Assembly: GCF_030161235.1 (NCBI RefSeq)
Contig: NZ_BSPW01000067.1
Span: forward strand, 1 to 64,000
DNA length: 64,000 nucleotides
DNA from: Vibrio zhanjiangensis
Lineage (GTDB): Bacteria; Pseudomonadota; Gammaproteobacteria; Enterobacterales; Vibrionaceae
Direction of reading: 5' to 3'
Position numbers and translations under genes: made by a program. Of this stretch, positions 27,635 through 36,748 are shown piece by piece (position 1 is the stretch's first letter; every line of letters starts with the position of its first letter). Below the pieces are notes generated by a model. That model did not search any database. It saw only the letters and a program-made list of their open reading frames with translations, and had not been told where the DNA came from.

Positions 27635-28582
27635 TTATACGTTTTCAAACAAATTAAACTGAGCTTTTTCAAGCTCAGTTTGGTGGCGATGTATTTTCCC
27701 TTGTCGTGTTTTATCAACACCGAAGGAAAGAACGGTAGTGACGGAATACTCTGTAATAACAATCTCTCCGGTATGGTCCAGTTTAGAGTTCACACTAAGA
27801 ATACATCGAATAACGGACCCACTTTGAAAGCTCATTTTCTGATTTAATACGTCTTGCTTAAAGCACTTATCACCCATGGCAAAGTTGATATTTTGACCTT
27901 GCCATATTCCTTTCCACTTATATCGACCTTGTCCGAGTACCGGAGAGATAATCTCAATTGTCGCGTCGTCAAAGGTTTGGGGTGGCAGTTTATGCGAAGG
28001 TAAAACGAATTTTTTAAATGCAGAACGTGGAATTAACGATTCTGGAGACGAAGGTATACCGCTAGAGTTAAGCCCATTGATACCAATTGTTGTGATCTTT
28101 GAGTATTCACTTAAATGTTTAAACAGGTTGGAACGTTGGGTAATCACTTTGTAGTTCTCGTTCACTATTTCTGCCATTTTTTCGATCGATTCTGGTTCCA
28201 CCTTATCAAGACTAACTTGCTGTTTTAGCGTCTTTATTCTCAGTTTTCGCTCCTGAATACTAAGGCGTAAATCTTCTTTTTGCAGTCGTTCTAGCTCTGA
28301 GTCTGATTTAGGCAATAGAGGTATTGCAATAGAAGCAACCCCGACGATAACAGACAGTATACCTGCGTTGGCATTGGTGAACTTCCATATATCTCGCAAT
28401 CCCCCCTCTAAACGCGCTTCGCTTTCTACCTTGAGTGAAACATCGAGGATATTGGCGATTTCCATCAGTATTGAAATAATCTCGATTTCACACCGGTTGC
28501 GAACTAACGCATCCATGGAATGAGAATCATCGTTAAAGTAGTAGTGAATTTGAAATCTGTCTTCTTTCAACTGTGCATCCAT
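27635..28582 (-). CDS. Unknown membrane-associated protein with coiled coil
   Basis: I do not recognise this 315-residue protein. The N-terminal 65 residues are soluble and acidic. One hydrophobic segment follows (about residues 70-92, SVIVGVASIAIPLL). A charged coiled coil (about 95-135, KSDSELERLQKEDLRLSIQE) and a beta-rich C-terminal domain (about 190-300) complete it. There is no signal peptide. The layout of a central membrane segment between two soluble domains is seen in some stress- or defence-associated proteins, but I have no family match and give no function. It converges on the VOC gene. Confidence 0.7.
   Translation of the reverse strand: MDAQLKEDRFQIHYYFNDDSHSMDALVRNRCEIEIISILMEIANILDVSLKVESEARLEGGLRDIWKFTNANAGILSVIVGVASIAIPLLPKSDSELERLQKEDLRLSIQERKLRIKTLKQQVSLDKVEPESIEKMAEIVNENYKVITQRSNLFKHLSEYSKITTIGINGLNSSGIPSSPESLIPRSAFKKFVLPSHKLPPQTFDDATIEIISPVLGQGRYKWKGIWQGQNINFAMGDKCFKQDVLNQKMSFQSGSVIRCILSVNSKLDHTGEIVITEYSVTTVLSFGVDKTRQGKIHRHQTELEKAQFNLFENV
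27656..27681 (-). terminator. Perfect hairpin at the 3' end of the unknown gene
   Basis: Bases 27656-27666 (AAACTGAGCTT) and 27671-27681 (AAGCTCAGTTT) are a perfect 11-bp inverted repeat around TTTC. On the minus strand it is followed by AATTTGTTTG, so it could act as a terminator whose stem lies inside the last codons of the minus-strand gene. It also sits just past the end of the convergent VOC gene and may serve both. Confidence 0.55.
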
Positions 28583-28759
28583 ACAGTGGTTGTTGTGTAA
28601 AAAGATACGTTATCAAGGTTGAAATTCAAGCGATATCCTGTGACAGATTTCAAAGTTCAAACTGAGTTTCATGGGTTTGTTCATGGTGCGTGACAATGAA
28701 CTCAAATTGCCCTTCTTGTGATGAGTTCTAAGACATTATGAAAAGTAAGATGGCTCATT

Positions 28760-30511
28760 TTAGTCTGTTGACCAAACATTTTTGATATCAGGCCAGCCCC
28801 AATTAGTGAGTTCAACATTGTTGAGCACACCGTGAAACCTGAGTGTCTGACGATGATGAAATAGCGGTGTTAACCAGTACTGATGAATGAATGTTGATGC
28901 GATGGGTTCGATGGCATCAAGGTATTGGGTAAGAGGAGTATGTTCTCGGATTTGCTCAAGTGAGTTCACTAACCACTGCTTCGCCTGCTGGCCGATACAA
29001 TAGTGAAGTACAGGATTGGTATATAAATTATAAAAGGCAGAAGAATGGCGATTGTCATCCAAATTAATGTTGGTAATGACTAAGCTTTCTTTGAGCTGAC
29101 TTGCCTGAGCGAGTTCATTTAACTGGCGATAGGAGTAGGTGTTGATTTTTGCCTTTATGCCCATTTTAGCCAAGATGTCTTTGACGGCAAACGCGCAATG
29201 GTTGAGTGCGTTATAGTCGTATACCGCAATGTTGATATTCTTAGGTAATGTGGCTTGTGACACTTGTGGTCTGAGTACCGATCGCCATAACGGCAGAATG
29301 TTTTGTGCTTCTTCGCAACCAAAGAGTGTTTGGTTTAATTCGAGCTGATGATAAACACATTTGGGGTTGAGAAGGGAAGATAAATAGCGTCTTTGTTTTT
29401 CATCAAGCGCTTTTTCTGTGGCTTGGTTGTACAGGATAAACATGCATCCATCTTCTATCCTAGATTGCTGAGTATTGGGATGGGAGTGGCTGATATTAGT
29501 ACGTGATAGCTGATATTGACAGCCATTACCTGTTTCAACACCTGGCTGATTGGTTTGAATTTGTCGGCCTGTTAACTCTTTTTCATTCAGCTTCCAGATA
29601 GTGACCTGATCAGTTAAAGCTCGGCAGCCGTAATAACGATCAAATGCTTGTAGGCACAAACGATCGTCTTGATGTTCTCGGACCTCAAACGCTCCTGAGC
29701 CCACTATGGTGAAATGGTTAGCATTGTTGACTTGGCTAGTGGGTTGGATTGCGTATTTTACATCAGAGACTAAGCCACCAAACCCTAAATCTGGTTTGGA
29801 AAATTCGAACACAACCTTATTGGTTAGCGGTGAACTGACACTGACTAAATGAGTTAGCTCGCTGCGGTAATTGGGGAGCGTTGACAATTTAGCAAACAGA
29901 CTCACTATACTGTCAGCATCAATTGGGGCCCCATTGTGAAAAGTTAATCCTGGCCTGAGATAAAAGGTCCACTGAAGGCCATTATCATCACATTGCCAGT
30001 GGTGTGCAAGCTCAGGGGCTAAGTGGCCCTCTGAATCGCTGCTGACAAGACAACAATAGATTTGTCTTAATAAATAGCGCTCACTGGATCGTTGCAGTTG
30101 GTGGGGCACCAAGCGTTCAAAAGAGCGTTTGTAAGTCAGCTGTATGTGCAACAACCCTTCACGTAAAGTGGCTCCAGAAGTGCTTTGTAATAATCGTCCA
30201 AAGGCTTTTTGGTCGTTATCAAGAATGGTTAAAGCTAATTCATATTTACCTTGCAGTATGCGTTTACTTGCCAATTGAGATTTCAGATCAGAGAGAGTCA
30301 GGTTGAGGACTAGGGCTGATCGTTGATTTCTTCCTACTTTAGGTGACCAAGATAACCATTCCAATTGCTGCATTTGATTGAGCAAATTCCTTGCATGGCG
30401 GTGGCTGGTAAACAGGCGTTCAGCGATATGTGGTAGCGCTGTTTTGATGGTTTCACCGACGCCCAATGGTTCCAGTCGAGCATAGTAACGCAGCAAATTA
30501 AGATCTGACAT
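28760..30511 (-). CDS. sgrR: SgrR-type transcriptional regulator with solute-binding domain
   Basis: This 583-residue protein joins an N-terminal winged-helix DNA-binding domain (about 1-110, opening MSDLNLLRYYARLEPLG) to a C-terminal solute-binding domain of the SBP_bac_5 class (about 155-570; WTFYLRPGLTFHNGAPIDAD is typical). In E. coli SgrR senses sugar-phosphate stress and activates the divergent small RNA sgrS. I use the ATG at 30509-30511, preceded by AGGAA, although the frame is open 15 codons further upstream. A divergent SgrS/SgrT-like unit is present here as in enterobacteria, which supports the assignment. Confidence 0.88.
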   Translation of the reverse strand: MSDLNLLRYYARLEPLGVGETIKTALPHIAERLFTSHRHARNLLNQMQQLEWLSWSPKVGRNQRSALVLNLTLSDLKSQLASKRILQGKYELALTILDNDQKAFGRLLQSTSGATLREGLLHIQLTYKRSFERLVPHQLQRSSERYLLRQIYCCLVSSDSEGHLAPELAHHWQCDDNGLQWTFYLRPGLTFHNGAPIDADSIVSLFAKLSTLPNYRSELTHLVSVSSPLTNKVVFEFSKPDLGFGGLVSDVKYAIQPTSQVNNANHFTIVGSGAFEVREHQDDRLCLQAFDRYYGCRALTDQVTIWKLNEKELTGRQIQTNQPGVETGNGCQYQLSRTNISHSHPNTQQSRIEDGCMFILYNQATEKALDEKQRRYLSSLLNPKCVYHQLELNQTLFGCEEAQNILPLWRSVLRPQVSQATLPKNINIAVYDYNALNHCAFAVKDILAKMGIKAKINTYSYRQLNELAQASQLKESLVITNINLDDNRHSSAFYNLYTNPVLHYCIGQQAKQWLVNSLEQIREHTPLTQYLDAIEPIASTFIHQYWLTPLFHHRQTLRFHGVLNNVELTNWGWPDIKNVWSTD

Positions 30512-30692
30512 ACGGTTCCTAAAATACAGAATTGGATTTATATATTCTTTCCTCATTTTATCAAATTCTAGCGATAATAAGCGCTTTTATTGTCATTTTA
30601 ATTAAAAACGGGAAGGTTATTTATTAAATGTCTCAGTTTTAAGCTTCCTCATAAGAGGTAATAATGGTTGAGGCAACAAGGGAGGATTAGCG

Positions 30693-30809
30693 ATGAATAT
30701 GAGTAAGCATAACTATATGGCAGACCACTATTATACGCGGTTAAGGACCACTCAATCCCGGTGGGAACGCTATGCAATATTGGCCTTAATTAATTTGTGC
30801 CAGTGGTAG
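30693..30809 (+). CDS. sgrT: SgrT-like small peptide
   Basis: This 38-residue frame has an excellent ribosome site, GGAGGA at 30681-30686, six bases before its ATG. The peptide is rich in aromatic residues (DHYYTRLRT, SRWERY) and ends in LINLCQW. As I recall it, E. coli SgrT has HYFT near the start, a central Trp and LMQW near the end, so length and pattern agree. SgrT binds the glucose permease PtsG and stops transport. The position inside an SgrS-like RNA divergent from sgrR is the strongest support. Similarity is too short to prove homology by eye. Confidence 0.62.
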   Translation: MNMSKHNYMADHYYTRLRTTQSRWERYAILALINLCQW

Positions 30810-30871
30810 TTTGATTTTATCTACCAAGGTTGAGCTAGATTAAGAACATTCAAATAGATGAGAGTAACTCT

Positions 30872-30933
30872 GCAGCACTAACATAAAAATGCTCCTGATA
30901 CCCCCAAGAACATTAAAGTTAGTGCTGCTTTTT
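30872..30933 (+). terminator. Intrinsic terminator of the SgrS-like RNA
   Basis: GCAGCACTAAC at 30872-30882 pairs perfectly with GTTAGTGCTGC at 30918-30928, followed by TTTTTACTTT. The loop is 35 bases and contains the candidate base-pairing segment. The T-run is on the plus strand, so it serves the rightward small RNA and not the leftward nfsA gene. Confidence 0.85.
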
Positions 30934-30949
30934 ACTTTATTGAGGAAAG

Positions 30950-31672
30950 CTAGCGCTTTGCCAATTCTTTGCTATTTAAATAACCTCTTATATGAGGGCG
31001 GGACTCACCGACGAGTTTATTGGTGACTTCTACAGACCAAGTACTTTGTTTCTGGTTAGAGCTACGATTGGTGTAATAGTCTTGCATTTTCTTATCATAG
31101 TCATGAACATCATCTAATTTTAGTGGCTGGTAGCTATTTTCATGCACGATAACTTTTGCTGGTAGGCGGGGTTTTATTTGCGGATCTTGAGCCGGATAGC
31201 CGAGGCATAAACCAAACAAAACAGCACAATGCTTGGGTAGTTCCAGCAGTTTATCGACCTCAGATGCAGAATTTCGCAGGCCACCAATATACACGCCACC
31301 TAAACCAAGAGATTCGGCCGCCAAAAGACAGTTTTGAGCCATGATTCCACAGTCGACAGCACCAATGAGAGTCAGTTCTGTGAACTCAGTGTTCACCTTA
31401 TTGTTGATAGTAAAATGTCGGTGGTAATCGACACAAAAGACCAAAAACTCTGCTGCACTTGCCACATAGGGTTGGTTGCCAGCCAGTTCTGCTAAACGTT
31501 CTCGTTTATCTTGGGTTGTCACTCGAATAATAGACACGACTTGAAGCATACTCGATGAAGAAGCCGCGAGCCCAGCTTGGATAATGGTGTCTAGCTGCTC
31601 AGGTTCAATTGCTTGCTCAGTATATTTACGAATAGAACGATGAGATAAAATGGTCTCTATAGTTGGGGTCAT
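30950..31672 (-). CDS. nfsA: Oxygen-insensitive NADPH nitroreductase NfsA family
   Basis: This 240-residue FMN enzyme, the same length as E. coli NfsA, reduces nitroaromatics and quinones with NADPH. The opening HRSIRKYTEQAIEPEQ is the family start, SSSMLQVVSIIRV binds the FMN phosphate region, and GLGGVYIGGLRN and the C-terminal RPHIRGYLNSK (residues of the NADPH side) are typical. I chose the ATG at 31670-31672, preceded by AAGGAC. The frame is open 15 codons further. It is monocistronic and converges on the SgrS-like RNA. Confidence 0.9.
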   Translation of the reverse strand: MTPTIETILSHRSIRKYTEQAIEPEQLDTIIQAGLAASSSSMLQVVSIIRVTTQDKRERLAELAGNQPYVASAAEFLVFCVDYHRHFTINNKVNTEFTELTLIGAVDCGIMAQNCLLAAESLGLGGVYIGGLRNSASEVDKLLELPKHCAVLFGLCLGYPAQDPQIKPRLPAKVIVHENSYQPLKLDDVHDYDKKMQDYYTNRSSNQKQSTWSVEVTNKLVGESRPHIRGYLNSKELAKR

Positions 31673-31797
31673 GGGCGGGTCCTTTTGCGATAACAAGATT
31701 GAGAAACATATCGACACAGAGTCTGAATGTCGAGCTATTGGTGAGTGAAAGTTTGCGACTGTTAAGAAATAGTGAGTCAGCGTTGAATCAAATGGCG

Positions 31798-31822
31798 TGG
31801 CCTACCACGCTAAAGTAGGCCA
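31798..31822 (-). terminator. Hairpin after the minus-strand lipoprotein gene
   Basis: TGGCCTAC at 31798-31805 and GTAGGCCA at 31815-31822 form a perfect 8-bp GC-rich stem, 13 bases past the lipoprotein stop codon on the minus strand. The following minus-strand bases (CGCCATTTG) are only weakly T-rich, so terminator function is likely but not strong. Confidence 0.45.
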
Positions 31823-31835
31823 ATATACAGTTAAC

Positions 31836-33941
31836 TTACAGTGGCTTGGTAATCGTGATATTTTCTCCTCGGTAATTGCCACTGATGTTCACGCTCCTTA
31901 TCCGGCCATCTAGTATATTCCATTCCAAATCGATGTTTTCGAAGGGAGTGAGGGTATGGTGGGTGGCCAAATTGGTGTATTGGGGAGTTTGAACTAGCAC
32001 ATCATATAAAGTTACAGGACCTTGCTGTGCTTTGCCCCAGTCTTGGACTAATTCCTTGGTAAGAAGGTGAGTCGCGACGATTAAAGTTGGCCCCGAAATA
32101 TTGGCAAACTGGAAATAATCAAGTTGGCCGTCACCAATGGCAATGGCCTTATCGTTTTGAACAAATAAGTGGGTTGTTCTTGCCGAATCAAAGTCGATTG
32201 TTTTTGCAACTTGCTGAGTTTGGTTATTCAATAAGTAGAGTTTTTTTTCTGTTACAGCGATTGTGAACAGGCCATTGGGCGATGACTCTAGATATTTGAT
32301 AATCCCCTTATTTTCAATCGAAGATAAGAGCGTACTCGGCTCGTTTTGTTTGACCCAAATGATTTTGTGCTTGGTTTTGTCTTGGTTGTGTAAGGCAAAC
32401 ACAATATGTTGATCGGCTGCGAAACTGGCAGTAGTCACGGTAGCGTAATCTCCATCGTTTGGCAGACTGATGATTGATGGTGTTCCAAAAGTGCGATTAC
32501 TCACAGAGATTAACCTAGCACTTAATGCTCCGTTTGTTTGGCTGTCAGTGTTTGGAATAAGAAGAATATCTTGTTCATCTTTAGATACGATGACGTTTTT
32601 TTCGGATGCTTGCACATTGTCTAGCCAGGATAATTTATTTAGGCTTATGTCGTCTAAAAGCCAAAGTTGATCCTTTGTCGTGTCCAAGCCATTATCCCAA
32701 CGTACTAACAGGCTACTTTGCAAATACAGAGGTTTCATCCATTCAAAGTTGTCGTTGTAGCAAGCCGCAGAAGATGGTTCAATCACGACAGGTGCAGGAG
32801 GTAAGGTGGGCAATTCACTGCCTGATGCGCCGCCTATGGTGTCAATTCTTGCAACGGGTTGAATCGTCACTGGGTTTGGGGAACCGGCGGAACTGCTGTG
32901 CGCTGTGTTGTCTTTGAGGCTGGTGAGCAAAATGCCATTGCCTCCACTCGCTTCACACGAACTGGTTTGTATTGAGTGATTTTGTGGGTTGTACAATTTG
33001 TACGATTGAATGCTATTTAATGCAGGCAATACCTGTTTGAATTCCCTCGACGTATCTTTATCGAAAAGCGGTAGGTTACTTGCGTTACCACCGAAATCAT
33101 CGTGGTGGTCTGATTGATGATCGTCACTCCGCAAGCTTGTTCTTAACTCTGGGCCGTGATTCCTCATCCGGTTTGGCGCAGCTTGCTGGCTACTTGCCAG
33201 TCCAGACGCCCTCGTTACGGAAGTACTCAGTTCCTTAACCACATCCAACTCATCAAGATAGAGCAGTTTGTTATTGGCTGGGTTTAGGGCAATCGATTTC
33301 AGTGAGTTAAGGCCAGTGTCTTGTTGAGAACCATGTATTAGTACCGCCCCGTCAACGATCAGTTGTTGTGAGTTTTCTTGAGCAAGGTTGATTGAACTTA
33401 AATCCAGCGTTTTATACTTTATCATCACATCGAGGGCGTGAGCGATTTTGACCATGGGTGATGCGCCACTGGGGCCACTTTGCTGAGCCTGGATAAGTGA
33501 CTGCATCAATAGTTGGCTTTGATGCTGAGGTCCATAGTTAATGTCTAGATTATTAAAATTCACTCCCACGTAATTACCCAGTTTGACTTGCAAGTATGCT
33601 TTGGCACTAGTTGCTTGTCCTTGTACTAGCGGATTATAAAGCATCTCGCTGTGTATTAAGGTGGTAAAGGGAGAAATAATCTCAATTTCTGCCGGAGCGG
33701 TCAGGGTGGCGCCACCGATATTAAGCATTTTGGGGTAGCTGTTGCTCAGCAATACTTTTTGCTCATATTGGCTGCATTGGCCATCAAAGTTTGTGTCGGC
33801 GCATGTTTGTTGGTTGTGGTGAATATAGCTTGATTGAGTAGGGGGAGTGGCTGAGTTATCACTGCCACCACCACACCCAGAGAGTGAAATCGCGCTAGAG
33901 ACAGCAAGAGCAATGATGCATGGAGTCGGTTTTCTGTTCAT
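31836..33941 (-). CDS. Large lipoprotein of unknown function
   Basis: This 701-residue protein has a clear lipoprotein signal with lipidated Cys23 (SLSGCGGG), followed by a flexible Ser/Thr/Pro stretch. A short calcium-loop-like motif (DTNFDGQCSQYE, about residues 49-60) resembles the EF-hand/thrombospondin-3 type loops of exported proteins. A His/Asp-rich segment (about 270-285) and a Pro-rich linker (about 370-390) divide an N-terminal helical half from a C-terminal half with repeated short strands that may form a beta-propeller. No known family stands out. It is divergent from another GCGGG lipoprotein gene that leads into the Tad pilus locus, and the two may be co-controlled. Confidence 0.8.
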   Translation of the reverse strand: MNRKPTPCIIALAVSSAISLSGCGGGSDNSATPPTQSSYIHHNQQTCADTNFDGQCSQYEQKVLLSNSYPKMLNIGGATLTAPAEIEIISPFTTLIHSEMLYNPLVQGQATSAKAYLQVKLGNYVGVNFNNLDINYGPQHQSQLLMQSLIQAQQSGPSGASPMVKIAHALDVMIKYKTLDLSSINLAQENSQQLIVDGAVLIHGSQQDTGLNSLKSIALNPANNKLLYLDELDVVKELSTSVTRASGLASSQQAAPNRMRNHGPELRTSLRSDDHQSDHHDDFGGNASNLPLFDKDTSREFKQVLPALNSIQSYKLYNPQNHSIQTSSCEASGGNGILLTSLKDNTAHSSSAGSPNPVTIQPVARIDTIGGASGSELPTLPPAPVVIEPSSAACYNDNFEWMKPLYLQSSLLVRWDNGLDTTKDQLWLLDDISLNKLSWLDNVQASEKNVIVSKDEQDILLIPNTDSQTNGALSARLISVSNRTFGTPSIISLPNDGDYATVTTASFAADQHIVFALHNQDKTKHKIIWVKQNEPSTLLSSIENKGIIKYLESSPNGLFTIAVTEKKLYLLNNQTQQVAKTIDFDSARTTHLFVQNDKAIAIGDGQLDYFQFANISGPTLIVATHLLTKELVQDWGKAQQGPVTLYDVLVQTPQYTNLATHHTLTPFENIDLEWNILDGRIRSVNISGNYRGENITITKPL

Positions 33942-34018
33942 GTTAATTAATGGCTTATTAATTTTAACTAGGAGTGTTATTGATGCCGCTTATTTAATCA
34001 CTGGTGCAAATAAAAGAT

Positions 34019-34047
34019 CAAATGATATTGATACTAAATATCATTTG
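34019..34047. promoter_or_regulatory. Fur-box-like palindrome between divergent lipoprotein genes
   Basis: CAAATGATAT (34019-34028) and ATATCATTTG (34038-34047) are a perfect 10-bp inverted repeat separated by nine bases. The central 19 bases at 34024-34042 match the classical Fur box GATAATGATAATCATTATC at 15 of 19 positions. It lies about 57 bases before the GTG of the plus-strand lipoprotein gene and about 78 before the minus-strand start, so it could control both. Binding by Fur is inference. Confidence 0.6.
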
Positions 34048-34103
34048 CATTAGTATCTCGGCCTGATTTTGTAGGGAACACAAAGTTTTAGGAGTAATTG
34101 GTC

Positions 34104-36710
34104 GTGAAAATAGTCGCTCAAACCTTTGGTATTATCGCCTGTGCGGCTTTTATTGCTGGGTGCGGAGGAGGTAATGAGTCCGACCCCAAGCTTGACTCTA
34201 CTAACCTTGCTGCCAGCACGACGACAGATCATATCTCTTCTAACAATAAGTCCAAATTCCCCGCACCAGAAAATATGGTGATCCGTTCAACGTCAGGTGA
34301 TAACCCTATCTACGCAAATATGATTTCTTGGGACGACCTCAGTGTGAGTATTTGGAACTCGCGTGTCACTTTTGATAAGCCAGAGCACTATGAATATACC
34401 ACTGATGGTGGAAGTACATGGCAGACGGTGGTGTCCAAACCTCAGTTTATTGGCCCGCAAGCATACGCAAAAAATAAGGTTGGCATACGCGTAAAGCAAA
34501 ATGCGCTTGAAGGTATGCCAACTCCACCTAGCGAGACTCTTTTTGCCACCAGCACCAGTCGAGGTGAGTTTGTTACGTTGCAATTTGTTCCTATGAATAA
34601 CATAAACCAAGTGATGACCTTTGGCGATAAGGGCTGGGACTACACACGAGCGAACTGCGTTGCAGAATATAAGCCAGATGGATCTGGTGAGCCTATTTTT
34701 TGGGCCAAGAGCCAAAGTTACAATCGGCAAACGTTCGATGAGCTGAGTGATAAAGTGTCTGCAATGAATGCTTGCAATATTAAGGGGTCGCGACTTATCG
34801 AGGCTGACGAAGCAAAAAGATTGCGAAGTCGCACGGTTGATGAAAACGTCAGAAGTTTTGTAATCAATCGCCTTTCAGGTTATCTAGTCGCCAATCGAAA
34901 TGGGACTCTCGTTTCTATTAAAGAATCAGGGGAAGGCGATATTAGTCCAAATCTCGCCCACCAATGGTTTGCTGTATGGTCTTTGCCTGCTGGCGCTCAT
35001 TTAGTCAATGAGATTGATGGTGCCCAGATTACTCAGACAGTTCGATTAAGTGAGCAAGCTTATCGTTTACAACAAGCTCGCGATGCCGTGGTGAACCTTC
35101 TAAGCTTGTTAGATGATACCGATGTTGATTACACCAGACTTAGCGCTGACAACGACCAGTATCAAACCCTATTAAGTAGCGCTTTGGCATCATGGCAAGA
35201 TATCTATTCTGGGCATCAACCCGCGATGACTTTTTTTATTCAGCAAGCGGTTTTGGCAAAAAATCGTCGCGACAGCATAAGTCAAGAGTTTGTGTTAAAA
35301 GTGAACAACTATGTTAGTGACTGGCGTGAATATGAGAAGAACTTTTTAGTCGCAACGGCCTTACTCAAAGAGCTGCAAGCGGTTGATAGCCTAACTAAAC
35401 TCCAGCAGCAAAACGCTATTATTGCCAGTAGTATAGCAGCGCTGGATGCGGCTCCGGATGGTAGAAACCTGCAGATTGGCGCCAATCGTCTTCACAAGGA
35501 CTTTGTAACCTACCAACAGATTCAGGTTGAGTTAGACGCTTGGCTGGAGAGTTTACCAAACCTCAAAAGTAATGGTGCCTTGGTGCTGATAGATAAATAC
35601 GATTTGTTGAGTTACTACGATAAGGAAAATATCGAGCAGCTTATTACAGAGGCTCGAGAAAAGGCGCTAAACTCAGGGGAGATTGTCTCGCAATCTGAAG
35701 CCATGATTATTGATGCGGCCGGTAAACAGTATGCCAAGTTGGACAAAGCAGGGCTGTATTTGGCCAAAGATGCTACCTACGAGCATGGTTGGCGCTGCGT
35801 ATTAGAGCTTGGCTCAGGTGATAGAAGACGAATTTGGATGTTACTGCCCAAGGTTGAAGCAAACGCACTTGAGTATTTCGCGTATCAAGGCAGCGGTGAT
35901 GAAAGCCAAAATGTGTTAGGCCCCCAAGGGTATATTTCAAAAGTCAATCAAGAGGCACTTTGCGGGGTCAGTGATTGGAAAGTCCCCACTATACTTCAGT
36001 TACAAAGTTTAGCCTCTGGGTATGTTAAACCCTCCGGATATTTAAGTGATAAAGGCCTTAGTATCGACACCAATATATTTGTCAATCATCCGTACAATCA
36101 GCCAGTTTATTATTGGTCTTCTAAGCCAGATCAAGAGGGTAAACAAACGGCTTACTCCTATGCGTCAATAAATGACAATGACAATGACAAATACAATAAC
36201 AGTGACAAAGAGGTCTCCAAGCCCCTGCTGGCTAGTAGTAAGGCGGCTCTGGTGCGTCTTGTGAGTGAAAACACTTTACCTAATCAATGGCAATATTTAG
36301 ATGTAAGTGGTGGGTTGGTGGAAAACCGCGTAGAGGCAAGCTGCGCAAAAAACCTTGTGACAGGTCATATTTGGCAGTTGTTTGATGATAACGACAATAG
36401 TAAGAGATTAGTTTCTCAAAGCGAGCTTATGGATCGTTTAAACAACCAGAATTCAAACCAAGTGTGTGGAGCTTCGAATTGGCGTTTACAGGGTATTAGT
36501 GAGCTAACTAGCCTATTACCGATAGATAGAGATTTATTTGTTTACAGCGAAGTCGTGGATCCTAACATCACACCTCCTAGGATGTTAGAGACATATTTTA
36601 TCTCTATTAGATCTACGTCGGATAATAGCTTTAGCCATATGAATTTGAAAGATCGCCAATTTGGTCTTGATAGTAACAAATACCTATACCGTTTTATCGC
36701 AACCCCTTAA
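34104..36710 (+). CDS. Large lipoprotein with two DUF1566 (Lcl-type) domains
   Basis: This 868-residue lipoprotein has lipidated Cys20 (AGCGGG). I start at GTG 34104 because GGAG lies nine bases upstream; a TTG two codons earlier is too close. An N-terminal fibronectin-like region (about 45-140) precedes a helical middle (about 320-530). Two C-terminal modules of the DUF1566 type follow, each with GW/W followed by CG.S.W+.P or +.Q (ALCGVSDWKVPTILQLQSL near 620 and VCGASNWRLQGISELTSL near 800). DUF1566 occurs in surface and collagen-binding-like proteins. It ends 38 bases before the flp pilin gene, so it may belong to the pilus operon as a surface or assembly component. This role is inference. 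Confidence 0.8.
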   Translation: MKIVAQTFGIIACAAFIAGCGGGNESDPKLDSTNLAASTTTDHISSNNKSKFPAPENMVIRSTSGDNPIYANMISWDDLSVSIWNSRVTFDKPEHYEYTTDGGSTWQTVVSKPQFIGPQAYAKNKVGIRVKQNALEGMPTPPSETLFATSTSRGEFVTLQFVPMNNINQVMTFGDKGWDYTRANCVAEYKPDGSGEPIFWAKSQSYNRQTFDELSDKVSAMNACNIKGSRLIEADEAKRLRSRTVDENVRSFVINRLSGYLVANRNGTLVSIKESGEGDISPNLAHQWFAVWSLPAGAHLVNEIDGAQITQTVRLSEQAYRLQQARDAVVNLLSLLDDTDVDYTRLSADNDQYQTLLSSALASWQDIYSGHQPAMTFFIQQAVLAKNRRDSISQEFVLKVNNYVSDWREYEKNFLVATALLKELQAVDSLTKLQQQNAIIASSIAALDAAPDGRNLQIGANRLHKDFVTYQQIQVELDAWLESLPNLKSNGALVLIDKYDLLSYYDKENIEQLITEAREKALNSGEIVSQSEAMIIDAAGKQYAKLDKAGLYLAKDATYEHGWRCVLELGSGDRRRIWMLLPKVEANALEYFAYQGSGDESQNVLGPQGYISKVNQEALCGVSDWKVPTILQLQSLASGYVKPSGYLSDKGLSIDTNIFVNHPYNQPVYYWSSKPDQEGKQTAYSYASINDNDNDKYNNSDKEVSKPLLASSKAALVRLVSENTLPNQWQYLDVSGGLVENRVEASCAKNLVTGHIWQLFDDNDNSKRLVSQSELMDRLNNQNSNQVCGASNWRLQGISELTSLLPIDRDLFVYSEVVDPNITPPRMLETYFISIRSTSDNSFSHMNLKDRQFGLDSNKYLYRFIATP

Positions 36711-36748
36711 GTCTAAATGAGGCTGAACAGCATTTCAGGAGTTTATTA

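Larger units (their letters stand above)
30671..30933 (+). ncRNA. sgrS: SgrS-like small regulatory RNA (start approximate)
   Basis: A short transcript unit lies divergent from sgrR. It holds the 38-codon SgrT-like frame (30693-30809) and ends at a strong intrinsic terminator with an 11-bp stem (30872-30882 with 30918-30928) and TTTTT. From a possible TAATAAT -10 element at 30659-30665 the RNA would be about 260 bases, close to the 227 bases of E. coli SgrS. The loop contains TGCTCCTGA (30890-30898), which is complementary to TCAGGAGCA, the ribosome-site region of E. coli ptsG. The expected role is to block PTS glucose-transporter translation. The 5' end and the target are inferred. Confidence 0.62.

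Noticed and set aside
34293..34730. Minus-strand open frame of 145 codons inside the DUF1566 lipoprotein gene
   Set aside because: It is an antisense shadow of a well-supported gene with a lipoprotein signal and ribosome site.
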